This document shows, one piece after another, positions 8,925 to 17,702 of a stretch of 21,121 bases of DNA. Below the pieces are notes generated by a model. The model saw only the letters and a program-made list of their open reading frames with translations. It was not told the origin of the DNA and did no database searches. Made by a program: the position numbers and the translations under genes. Source of the stretch: Mucidula mucida (Eukaryota > Basidiomycota > Agaricomycetes > Agaricales > Physalacriaceae); assembly GCA_015501055.1 (NCBI GenBank), contig JADNYV010000586.1, forward strand, positions 1 to 21,121. Reading direction: 5' to 3'. Each line of letters begins with the position of its first letter. Within the stretch, counting starts at the first letter, position 1.

Positions 8925-9890
8925 AGCGGAGTATGAATTTGAGAATTGACAGACGCCGTCACATGCTTTGAGAACTCTGGAACTTACATGGCGACACTTC
9001 CAGAGCGCTCAGAATTGGACTCAGAGGCCCCAGCGGACACGTCTGCTCTTGTGGGAGGAATTCCCGCGTCCGACTTTCGCTCAGAGGAGCCCGCAGATCC
9101 TCTCCGCATCGGCGCTGGAAGTTTCGCAGAGGTATACACAATCAGCGGAGGCCCTATCGCGTATAAGCAAATGTACGGCTTTGACGGTGCTGCCCTGCGC
9201 TTCGAGTACGATGCTCTCAGCATTATTCATGAACGCTGCGACACCAACTCCTTTTTTGCTATTCCTCAGCCGTTCGCATTCAATGATCCCTCTGGTTTGG
9301 TTGAATTTGCTACCACCTGCCCTGACCCGCCGCCACGCCGCCATCGTCTCGTACGCCCCGGCACTGTTAATCAGGAGCTTCTCTCTATTTTTCCATCCCC
9401 TACATATGACATGGATCGGGTGCATGCGTTACCTCCCAGAGCAAGTGCCGAGCTTATCGCTCTATACTTTCCGCCTACTATCAAAACGGGTCCAATGCTC
9501 TGCCGTCTGTACTTCGGCAAGAGCTTCACAGTATCAAAGTTTTTCAATACCGAAAACTTCCCTCTTGACGAAGATCGCTACGGTTTGTTGTACAGTGCTT
9601 TTCCGGGGATGTCTCCCTTCTGTGCACGAGGTGGCGTGGGGCATGGGCGAGATGTTGGCGCGTCTCCATTACAGAGCGTCCGTCGATGCTCGAGATGTTG
9701 AGTTCGTCCTTGGTGGAGATGGAGGAGCTGGGACTTCAACCAGGTACGCGGCGTGCTCCCTATGAGTATGTTCTCTGGTTTCGTACTCAGGTGCGGTACT
9801 GGCCCAAAACTGTTGAAAGCATTGACGCACTTGTGTCCGCCTTCTTCGCGAATGACCCCTATTATCCTCGTCCCCGCCCTTCAAACCGCC
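8925..9890 (+). repeat. Duplicated block, copy 1 (partner 14008-14929)
   Basis: From the GCGGAG word at about 8926 through the DUF3669 frame and its intron to the VESID codons (about 9826), the sequence is strongly similar, in the same orientation, to 14008-14929. Differences include a 9-bp in-frame gap (GAR present only in copy 2), a single extra G near 9605 and a 19-bp deletion near 9730. Together with the inverted gene A fragment it shows that a two-gene block was duplicated and rearranged. Confidence 0.9.
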
Positions 9891-10041
9891 TTTAGACCGA
9901 GTTCGAGAAGGTGTATCTGGCTGAATGTGCGGATGATGTGCTAGTCCCGGCGCTGGTGAGGCATTCATTGACGCCATCGAGGCCGATCAGCTCGCTCGCG
10001 ACCTACGTTTTGCAATGTCTTCTAGGACACCTCCCCCGTGA
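8988..10041 (+). pseudogene. DUF3669-type protein, copy 1, frameshifted and stopped
   Basis: The start ATG at 8988 (MATLPERSELDSEAPADT) aligns with the start of copy 2. The N-terminal part keeps LRIGAGSFAEVY and AYKQMYGFDGAALRFEYDAL. An extra G near 9605 shifts the frame before the HEVAxGMGEMLARLH segment, and a 19-bp deletion near 9730 restores it just before FNQ. Intron 9744-9790 is intact. After it come VRYWPKTVESIDALVSAFFA and NDPYYPRPRP, the hallmark DUF3669 C-terminus, then TAG (9893-9895) where Trp is expected (L-W-T-E-F), and a further frameshift near 9955 before EAFIDAIEADQLARDLRF, ending at TGA 10039-10041. Copy 1 therefore still holds the C-terminal half that copy 2 lacks. It is not expected to yield full-length protein. 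Confidence 0.85.
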
Positions 10042-10729
10042 TATGTCAGACACGTCCATCTGGCATCAGGCGTAGAGGCCGTCGTCCTCCTGAGTTTCAT
10101 TGCGATCAACGACCCGTGACGGTGCTCAAGAATGTCATTTACTGTCTTCTCAATCAGCACGTTCTGAGGTTTGTGTATCATGTCGATGTTCTTGAAAATT
10201 CTTTCTTCAAGTTGGAGACTACGAAGTGGGACAAGTCCTGGACTTTTTCACTGCCCCCGAAAGTGAAATCTTTTCACTAAACAGACGTTCTGAGCAAGGC
10301 AAAATGTAACAGATGAGCGTGCTCTCTAGTGGCCAAGTCTGCACTCCCGTTCTGTGTCGTAGCCAGCAGACGATATGCATCGGCTTTCAACTTAGTGATG
10401 TTGTATGGCAACAAATCAACTTCCCTAAATTCTCTAGTCTGTTTGATTTACTCACACTCACCGACTCCTTTGTCAGTCTTTGGAAGACATAGACGTAATG
10501 ACCAACCTGTATTCGGTGACAGACAGCTTGCTAGCCTGTCACCTCCGAAAAAGCACCATACATTGGCAATATACCTATTTATGATGCAAGATTTCCAGTT
10601 TATTGCCGTACAAATAAATATACGGTGATACACGATACACATACAATTCGTTTCATCCTTGTCCGCGTTAAGATAAATAAGTGTGTGTGCGATGGGTATG
10701 CGCCTGATCGAGGTAGCCATTAAAGTTGA
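10042..10729. other. Intergenic stretch, 3' side of two genes
   Basis: The tail of the DUF3669 relic and the 3' flank of the minus-strand C2H2 gene meet here. I see no supported exon. AT-rich sequence around 10600-10690 may hold 3' processing signals for the minus-strand gene. A short repeat pair around TTTTCACT / AGTGAAA lies at about 10238-10280. Confidence 0.45.
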
Positions 10730-11834
10730 TTAATCCATATCCATGTCGAGCCCGTCCCACTCCTCTTCCTCCTCCTTGACACGAATGTCCTTCGAGCGGG
10801 TGCCAAAGCCACCACCACGATAGCCATCATCGCCCGTGTCATCGTACATTTCTTCGTCCTCATCCGAGTCAAAGACCGGCTCGGGCACAGGCACGGCAAG
10901 AAGTCCAGGGCGAACCTGCGTGGCAGCAGAGCTAGCGGGAAGATGATAATCATGCATGCGTGGACCGCCTTGGGTAGGTACAGAGCTGGCGGCAGGTCCG
11001 TCTTGATTAGGCAGAGAGCCTCGAGATAGGAACGACGGCCAGAGCGAGCGATCCTCGGGAAGCGACGAACTGGATGGCGAAAGATGGGAGAGAATGGCGG
11101 CAGCCTTTTGAGCGGATATCAGACTAAATTACGTTGAACCATGTGGTAGATTACCTCGAGCAGTTGAACCTGTTGGTGCTTGCTGAGAACATACTTGGAC
11201 GACTCGCGCCAGTGTGGGGTATGCTCCCAGCGGTGCTTAATGAGGCAAGACGGATGACGGTAAACCTGTGCCTATCAGTACGTGTAGAAATATTCAAAGA
11301 TACTATATACCTTGGAGCAGCTCTCGCATTTATGGTCCATTCCGCGTTTCTTCCCGTTCTTTGGAATAATGACAGGATTGGATATACCTGCGAGCTCTGC
11401 GCTGTCCATGGACGAAATCGAAGTGACAGAGGTCGAAACAACCGGCGGGCTTGGTGACGAAAGACTGAGTGATGAGAGCGACAATGATGCAGGTCTATAA
11501 GTACATCAATAAAAGATGGAAACGGCAACGCAACACAACACTGACGATGGCCGTGAAGCAGCGTCGCGCGCATCGCTAAGGCGTCTCCTTGCCTTGCCCG
11601 TCGACGACAACCGGCGGTGGTGCTGCTTGGTGCCATAACTTCCTCCTAGATCCGGCAAGGAGTCACCGTTCATCTGCTCCGTCTGCGCAACCGGTATCGG
11701 CATGGCGCTCGCTGCTGCCGCCGACAACGAGAGCAGACTCATAAAAGAGTCCTCGGTTCCAGATTGCTGTCGGCGATATATAGGGTCAGCAGTCCTGGTC
11801 ACTGAACCCGATAACGAACCTGTGTTATTGTCAT
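10730..11834 (-). CDS. Single-finger C2H2 zinc-finger protein, probable nuclear regulator
   Basis: Five exons join in frame: 11834-11820, 11766-11546, 11494-11311, 11265-11155 and 11104-10730, giving 301 residues. Introns are 45-53 nt, GT...AG. A Ser/Ala-rich N-terminus leads to one classical finger with C135, C138, H151 and H155 (C-x2-C-x12-H-x3-H: CESCSKVYRHPSCLIKHRWEH), followed by a conserved helix (KHQQVQLLEAAAILSHL). The tail is acidic and ends in EEEEEWDGLDMDMD. One finger plus a conserved flank and an acidic, possibly activating, tail suggests a DNA-binding regulator, a type widespread in fungi. The targets are unknown. The first exon codes only for MTITQ, and this start was chosen because it splices in phase into QSGTEDSF. 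An intron splits the finger between its Cys and His pairs. Confidence 0.87.
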
Positions 11835-12660
11835 CGTCGTGGTAGTGGTCGGTTAAATCAAGAAAGGCGGCAGGTTATTGTACAAAATTCCGGGAAAAAT
11901 GAGGGCGAGATTACAAGAACATGGTGGTGGAAGGGAAGGAAGAGGAGATCGGGAATTTCCTATTCAAACTTTTTGGACGTTGCTTGGTCAGCTGCCCGAT
12001 CTTGTGATACCCTCCCACCAAGACATACCCCGAAATGGACTCTACGTTGAATGTGGCGTGGAATTCGATGGCAGTATGCAACAGCAGAAATGCGCAGCTT
12101 GCCCAAAGAAACTGAATACTTGCAAACTGGCTTTTCTGCGCTTTGACTGTCCCACTGCTCCTCTGACTCTCGCGAGAACCACGGAAAGAATCCGGGCGCA
12201 CCGAAGGAGCTGAAATCTCCTGATAGGTGCTAATCTGATACCGCTACTACTCGTCATCCACCGCTGCTCTTAGTTGGTACAGAGTGGCTGCCATCAACTA
12301 CCCGACTCTTCAAATTGACTTAAGGAGTACTTGAGGTGGCACACGTCTCATCAATGCCTTGAAGCGCTGACAGATATAACCAGGAAATAGGTGGATTCAG
12401 TGTTGAACAGGCCGGTTCTACGTTGAGATTGCGGGTTTCACGCGGGTTATCAAGTTTACAAATTGTTCAGCGTGCACGCAAGGAATGGCTGCTATGAGGA
12501 CTAGCGACATAGGAATGTGAGAGCTGAGAGGCAGCTCCTATTTGGTCGTTGAATGATTTGACAGTAAGTATGGGGCCTTCGAATTTCCATCATAAGGAGA
12601 GTTCTTCTCTCCTCGCCGATAGACAACACACAGGATTTTCTTGAGACACTCCTTGAGTCC
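11835..12660. other. Upstream region of the C2H2 gene, no gene seen
   Basis: This is the 5' flank of the minus-strand C2H2 gene. Open frames occur on both strands at about 11878-12213, but they overlap each other, lack recognisable motifs and show no splice support. The promoter and 5' UTR of the C2H2 gene probably occupy the left part. GCGGGTTTCACGCGGGTT at about 12432 echoes the GGGT words of the hAT ends but has no TIR next to it. Confidence 0.45.
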
Positions 12661-12682
12661 ATTATCATCATACCGTGCATAC

Positions 12683-12928
12683 ATGTGTTCTTTTTACACG
12701 TTGCATTATATCAGTGAGCCGTCTCGAGGTATTCACAGACTGACTTGAATATACAGGTCGAACGGCGCAAAGGACCGGAGGCGACCTCTCTTCGCGTGCA
12801 TCGTAACATTCTTCTGGTGCACGGAGATCACGGTGAGCTAAACTATCTAATTTCAGGTTGACTGACTGACTAACATTTATAGATTTCACGGTGCTGGGTT
12901 GTGTACGCGCGCAACGGTAAATCATAGT
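12683..12928 (+). other. Possible spliced transcript with two intron-like units
   Basis: Two consecutive plus-strand stretches have every fungal intron signal. 12714-12756 runs GTGAGC ... CTGAC ... TACAG (43 nt), and 12833-12882 runs GTGAGC ... CTAAC ... TATAG (50 nt). They flank a 76-nt exon-like segment. No joined frame stays open convincingly: an ATG at 12683 runs into TAA in the middle exon. It may be a non-coding RNA, the 5' UTR of gene A, or a decayed small gene. Confidence 0.3.
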
Positions 12929-12959
12929 CCATGTCTGATTAGGGACATTGGTCAGAGCC

Positions 12960-13340
12960 CTTGAATTGCCTGATTTGGCCACACGCCCGGCCCACAACAC
13001 ACTGCTGACAATATCTAAAATCCACCTTCATTGTTCGCTGAATGTGGACGCGGTGATCACATGGCTCTTTGTTCGTCTACTGTGGACGCGGCTAGCAAAG
13101 GCCCACTATATATTGAATGCCTCGGTCGCGCAGACCCACATTTCACCCTTCACCAATATGAGCTCCTTCTTCCCTTCTTCGCTTTCTCTGCTGTACGCCG
13201 AGTAACTATCCTCTTCTTCTTCTAAACAGACATCTATTGAGCATCATCCCAGTCCTATGGTTATCCAAGCCTACACCATCTTGTCGACCGAGATGTATTT
13301 ATCCCAACTAAAAGCCCATCTCGACTGCGTTGACCTGGCC
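12960..13340 (+). repeat. Gene A promoter/N-terminus, partner of inverted copy 8465-8815
   Basis: Shared words include CTGACAATATCTAAAAT, CACCTTCATTGTT, GCTGAATGTGGACG, GGCCCACTATA, the gene A start region and ATGTATTTATCCCAACTAAA followed by AGCCCA. The partner runs on the opposite strand. Similarity covers upstream as well as coding sequence, so the duplication was of genomic DNA and not of a processed transcript. Confidence 0.8.
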
Positions 13341-13817
13341 TTATTCCAAAACCGCATCGCCCTCAGTCCCGGGGAGTACCTTGAGCACTGTGACCGCCGC
13401 ACCCAGGTGAACCTCGTCGCGGCAGACCTCTTTCTCACCGAGCTATTCGCCGAGCTTCACCTCACGGGCGGGGTGATTTCTAAAGGAAGGACCTTTCACA
13501 CTTTCATGGGCGTCTGCGATAATCCCGAACAGTACGTCCTGCCCACCTCTGAGCAGAGGCAGAGGACAAGGTACACGGACAGGTGGGACAACCCCAACCA
13601 TCCAGAAACTGCGCAGTCCGCGCCTTGCACTCCATCTCACCCGAGGACGCCCAGAGGCCATCGCCATTGGCACAGTAATGCTCAGAGCTCCCCGGCGGAC
13701 AGTCCTGACACCCCGAAGCGTGGTAATTGTCGCCATCATCCATATTCACCTTCTTCGAGCTCGACTCGGAAGCCCAAAAATGTATATTCTAGCTTAAACA
13801 AGAGATACAGTGAATGA
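13158..13817 (+). CDS. Unrecognised 202-aa protein ('gene A')
   Basis: Exons 13158-13201 and 13253-13817 join across a 51-nt GT...AG intron (13202-13252) to give 202 residues. The join reads LLYA-D-PMVIQAYTILSTEM, in phase, and the inverted copy at 8.6 kb supports the reading of both flanks. Residues 1-115 look like a compact, partly helical domain (EMYLSQLKAHLDCVDLALFQ, YLEHCDRRTQVNLVAADLFL, ELHLTGG). From about residue 120 the chain is Ser/Pro/His/Arg-rich with many S/T-P sites and looks disordered. I know no family for it and see no signal peptide or membrane segment. It lies 257 bp upstream of DUF3669 copy 2 in the same direction, and a fragment of it also lies next to DUF3669 copy 1. Without the intron, an internal ATG at 13257 would give 186 residues. 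Confidence 0.6.
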
Positions 13818-14007
13818 TGCCACAGTTATTTTTCTCCGTACTTTATACACATGCACAACTACGCCGACATGCTATCTAGTGTACAACGTCATTTTATATC
13901 ATCAAGGACTCCAAAGCATATTCAACAATCCTAAGAACCAACATCTCTCTCAGTATGGGCCTCATTCTGACTAGGACCAATCTTCCAACCGTTCATTTGA
14001 TACTCGA

Positions 14008-14929
14008 GGCGGAGTTTATATTGATCGATAGCAAGTTGACACACGCCGTCACATGCTCTGAGACCTTTCGCATGATGTCGCCACTTCCAGAGCACCTAGA
14101 ACTGGACTCAGAGGCGCCAGCGGATACGCCTCTAGGATTTTCCGCATCCGACTTCCGCTCAAAGGAGCCCGCATATCCTCTCCGCATCGGCGCTGGAAGT
14201 TTTGCAGAGGTATACACGATCAGCGGAGGCCCTATAGCGTATAAGCAAATGTACGGCTTTGACGGCGCTGCCCTACGTTTTGAGTACGATGCTCTTAGCG
14301 TTATTCATGAATGCTGCGATACCGACTCCTTTTTTGCTATTCCTCGGCCGTTCGCGTTCAATGATCCCTCTGGTTTAGTTGAATTTACTACCACCTGCCC
14401 TGACCCGCCGCGGCCACGCCGCCCTCGTCCCGTACGCCCCACTGTCAATCAGGAGCTGCTCTCAAATTTCCCGTCCCCTACGTATGCCATGGATCGGGTG
14501 CATGCCTTACCGCATAGAGCCATTGCCAAGCTTAGCGCTCTGTACTTTCCGCCTACTATCACAACAGGCCCGTTACTGTGCCGTCTGTACTTTGGCAAGA
14601 GCTTCACAGGCGCGAGAGTGTCAAAGTTTTTCAATACCGAAAACTTCCCTCTTGACGAAGATCGCTACGGGATGTTGTATGATTCTTTTCCAGGACGTCT
14701 TCCTTCCGTGCACGAGGTGGCGCGGGGCATGGGCGAGATGTTGGCGCGTCTCCATTACAGAGCATCCGTTGATGCTCGGGATGTCGAGTTTGTCCTTGGT
14801 GGAGATGGAGGCGGTGGCTTCACCTTCTTCGTGATCGACTTTAACCAGGTACGCGGCGTGCTCCCTGAGTATATTCTCTGATGTTGTACACAGGTTCGAT
14901 ACTGGCCGAAAACTGTCGAAAGCATCGAC
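14008..14929 (+). repeat. Duplicated block, copy 2 (partner 8925-9890)
   Basis: This is the same-orientation partner of the block around DUF3669 copy 1. Similarity starts at the GGCGGAG word near 14008 and stops abruptly after the codons for VESID at about 14929, where copy 1 continues into its conserved C-terminus and copy 2 enters unrelated AT-rich sequence. Confidence 0.9.
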
Positions 14930-14938
14930 CAATGTTAG
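14075..14938 (+). CDS. DUF3669-type protein, copy 2, C-terminally truncated ('gene B')
   Basis: Exon 14075-14848 and exon 14894-14938 join across a 45-nt intron (14849-14893) to give 272 residues. The start MSPLPEHLELDSEAPADT matches copy 1; an in-frame upstream ATG at 13955 would add 40 residues. Motifs: LRIGAGSFAEVY (glycine-rich-loop-like) near residue 37, AYKQM, FEYDALSVIHE, then HEVARGMGEMLARLHYRASV, DARDVEFVLGG and VIDFNQ near residues 250-258. These match my recollection of the fungal DUF3669 family and read like a divergent kinase fold. After VRYWPKTVESID the chain ends QC-stop, so the conserved DPYYPRP segment seen in copy 1 (about 70 residues) is missing. Without splicing the frame ends at VRGVLPEYIL. 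It may be expressed but is probably non-functional or altered. Confidence 0.75.
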
Positions 14939-15318
14939 CCTGCAACTATTCTTCATTTCATTAAAAAGCAGTTTCGAAAGCTGTCCAGGGCAGATACCCC
15001 TCACGTTTGATTTCGCGAGGGGTCTTGATTGAGGTCGATGTTGGCAAATATTACAGTAATAGTACGAGTATTAAATCAACAGTGAATGAATTTCATCATC
15101 TTTTCATTCTCCATTCTATTCCTTTTACATGGCCGTTACGCTTGCTCTTCGTAAATCAAAATATTCACCAAAGGCACAGGTAGCATGGTGTGTGTGCATT
15201 TTCACTGTGCTTGTAAGCTAGAGTCTACATGTAATTTAGTATCGATACCCAAATTGAATCAGCATTATACGAGGCATATGATTAGAACAAAGCAACTCTC
15301 CCACCCTCAACGCAGCCG
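14939..15318. other. AT-rich intergenic stretch between convergent genes
   Basis: This lies between the truncated DUF3669 copy 2 (+) and the stop of the GH16 gene (-). No coding exon is seen. ACCCCTC ... GAGGGGT (about 14995-15021) forms a small hairpin, and AT-rich sequence at 15060-15260 is typical of fungal 3' flanks. Confidence 0.5.
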
Positions 15319-17702
15319 CTAACACTCTCCGAGAAAGCTGTTCTTCGGTATGGGCTGCTTGTAATCATCAACCCACGTCGTCAGATTTGGGTTTGTATAC
15401 GCCTCAATGTACCTAAAAGACAAGCGCGAGTTAGCGAGGTACAACAAACGCAATAACGCCCTGAACGCACTCCTCAATATACGCCTTGGTCGGGAAATCA
15501 GCCGGGTCACATCCCACATTGATCGCGCCTTTGGGCTGGTACACGCGTACATAGTCGATGCTCATTGTCGTTGGGAAAGTCAGGCGCTCGAGGTCGACCT
15601 CACCAAAGTTTCGAGACATGCCCAGATTCATGAGGATGTACTGCCGGCGCATTCAACTATTGAGAGATGCTACAAATTGAACATGGGAGAACTCACCATA
15701 GGCTCCACAGGAACAGGCCGTGCTCCAATCTCCACACGACTGTCAGCAGCCGCACCAGGTCCTCTGAACGTCCACGCGGGTTTACCGTCGTTCAGCCAAG
15801 TGATATACTACAATGGTCAATCTCAGCAGACTGCGGACAAAGAGAGAGCCCTACACTATCATCGTAGCCTGAGATTTCAAAGCATTAATACGTGCAAGGC
15901 GATGGAGGTATGAATATGAAGTACCTGGCTTATACTCAAATCCATAGACCGAGAAACACGCTGTTTCCAACTCATAACAATCAAGATCTATACACGGCCG
16001 AATCAGAGAACCGAACAATTAAAGAATGTCGAAGATAACCTACTCGTCTTGGCCACTACAGACGTCGCTTGCTGGTACACACCACCCTTGTACTCGTTGA
16101 GGTCCGCAACAGTCTCGTCGTAGATCTCCAAATTGTTTCCCGTCGCATTGAACCACTCATAGTCATAATTGAAGGGCTTGAGCAGTAAAATGAGAATACT
16201 ACCATGCTAGAGAGGAAACCCTCACTTACAGCCCATTGAGCAGACTGAGAGACATGTGCCTGTCCACCTGCCACCTGAGCCTCAAAAACATCAATCTCAG
16301 GAGCCGCACGCCCGACGAAGGTGCCGTCCGCATGCATAGGCCCGGGATGAGATTCACCAGGGCATGTACATCTCGATAGCTTCTGACCTGGAAGGAAGGA
16401 CAAACCGTCCGCCATGAGAGGGCTCCCCTCAAAGGTCTGATTCGCAACCGTCCCGACGTCACAGGAGTCGTATGTGTAAGGCCACTATCGTAGAAATCAG
16501 ATTATATTTAGGAACAAAAACGGCCGTTCAGAGAACACTCACTGTACCGTCCAAACTGGCACCGTATCCTGCACGGCCTAGGTTGCCCATCGCCCACACG
16601 GCAGGCCACAGTCCCGCAACATCGTTCGCACCAGGCAAGGTGACAGAAGCCTCGAGCAGGCCACCGGTGAAGCAAAACTTGTTCCAGGTCGCCATCATCC
16701 CGCCCTGCCACGGCAGATCGTGCGTGGGCTTCTCCGAGAGCGTTATACGCAACGCGCCATCCTTCGTGGTGATTGCTGCAGGATCATACCACTCCATGTT
16801 ATTCGTCGACCAGTAATGCATATCGACAGCTTCCCAATACGGATCCTCACCAGGATAGAAGGAACGTCCGTCGACGTTGAACTCGTCGCTAAAGACCAAC
16901 TGCATTTCTTCGCCAGTCTCCAACGAGAGTTTCGTGTATACATCCTTCGGTGTATCGAGGTCTATTAAGCCGAAATTGCCTGGCATGACGGGGACCTGGG
17001 AGGGGAGAACGATTAGCCGTGTATATGAGAAAAGGTAAACGCGCGACCGTACCTGTCCGGTCCCATTGATACCTCCGAGGTTAAAGCCGCCTTGTGTCGA
17101 GGGCACGCTCTGTGTTAAATAGCTTGCAACGGGGTATCCAGCACTGGGGAACAATGACATCAGCCACACAATACTGAACTGGCGGGAAATGGGACGACAA
17201 ACAAAAGAGCGACCATGGCTAAGACAAGAAAAAGAAGACAACCGAGGTTGGTGATACCTCTGTACGTCAAGACGGACCCGCCTGCATCGTTCTTGATATC
17301 CCGCCGGGGGTCGGGATTGTGAAGATAGTCGTCTGGCTCAGGATGGTTCGGGGAAAGGTCTGAACCCCAGGACTTCGGATCCGCTGACAGGGAGAACTAA
17401 GCGCGTATATTGGTTAGATATGCGTGTAGTGACAACGACGAGGTGGCATGCCTTGTCCGAAATAGAAGGAGCAATCGAGGGTCGGCCACCACCACCACTT
17501 TGGTAAGGCCCGTCGTTCTTCTGCAGCGACGTCAGACGCGCTCTAGAGGATGAAGAGTACGGATGCGTACCAACGACGCGTCGCTCGCCATTGAGCGCAA
17601 GCTAGGGGCCCCGCCGAGGCTGGTGGTAGACTGGTTGGGCAGAAGAGGCGTCTTCGACGGTGACACTGCCCGCTTCTCGTACGGATCATTGGCGGGTGCC
17701 AT
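15319..17702 (-). CDS. KRE6/SKN1-like: SKN1/KRE6-type GH16 beta-glucan wall protein
   Basis: Twelve exons join in frame: 17702-17571, 17520-17452, 17396-17203, 17143-17053, 16995-16543, 16484-16230, 16176-16044, 15987-15925, 15868-15855, 15807-15697, 15640-15471 and 15412-15319, giving 592 residues. A cytosolic Ser/Pro-rich N-terminus carries WGSDLSPN and [11 protein letters not shown] single transmembrane helix (about 116-139, [16 protein letters not shown]) makes it a type II protein. The lumenal GH16 domain follows, with LVFSDEFN, the catalytic EIDVFE (E376, D378, E381), YGFEYKPG and [10 protein letters not shown], ending NSFLGEC. Members of this family are needed for beta-1,6-glucan synthesis in yeast and act in the secretory pathway or at the plasma membrane. 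Length and motif order match the family. Eleven introns of 47-59 nt include one GC-AG, and one exon is 14 nt. It looks intact and functional. Confidence 0.94.

Noticed and set aside
10329..10628. 99-codon plus-strand frame
   Set aside because: It lies in the 3' flank of the minus-strand C2H2 gene, has no recognisable motif and overlaps another frame on the opposite strand.
12668..13000. 110-codon minus-strand frame
   Set aside because: It runs antisense across two strong plus-strand intron-like units and into the duplicated gene A promoter, and its protein is unrecognisable.
13202..13229. A 28-nt intron GTAACT...AACAG at the start of gene A
   Set aside because: It is too short for a fungal intron and gives the wrong phase. 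Extending to the AG at 13251-13252 gives 51 nt and restores the frame seen in the inverted copy.
14995..15021. GC-rich hairpin resembling a bacterial terminator
   Set aside because: The genes here are intron-bearing and eukaryotic. A 7-bp stem with a long loop and no T-tract is not meaningful as an intrinsic terminator.
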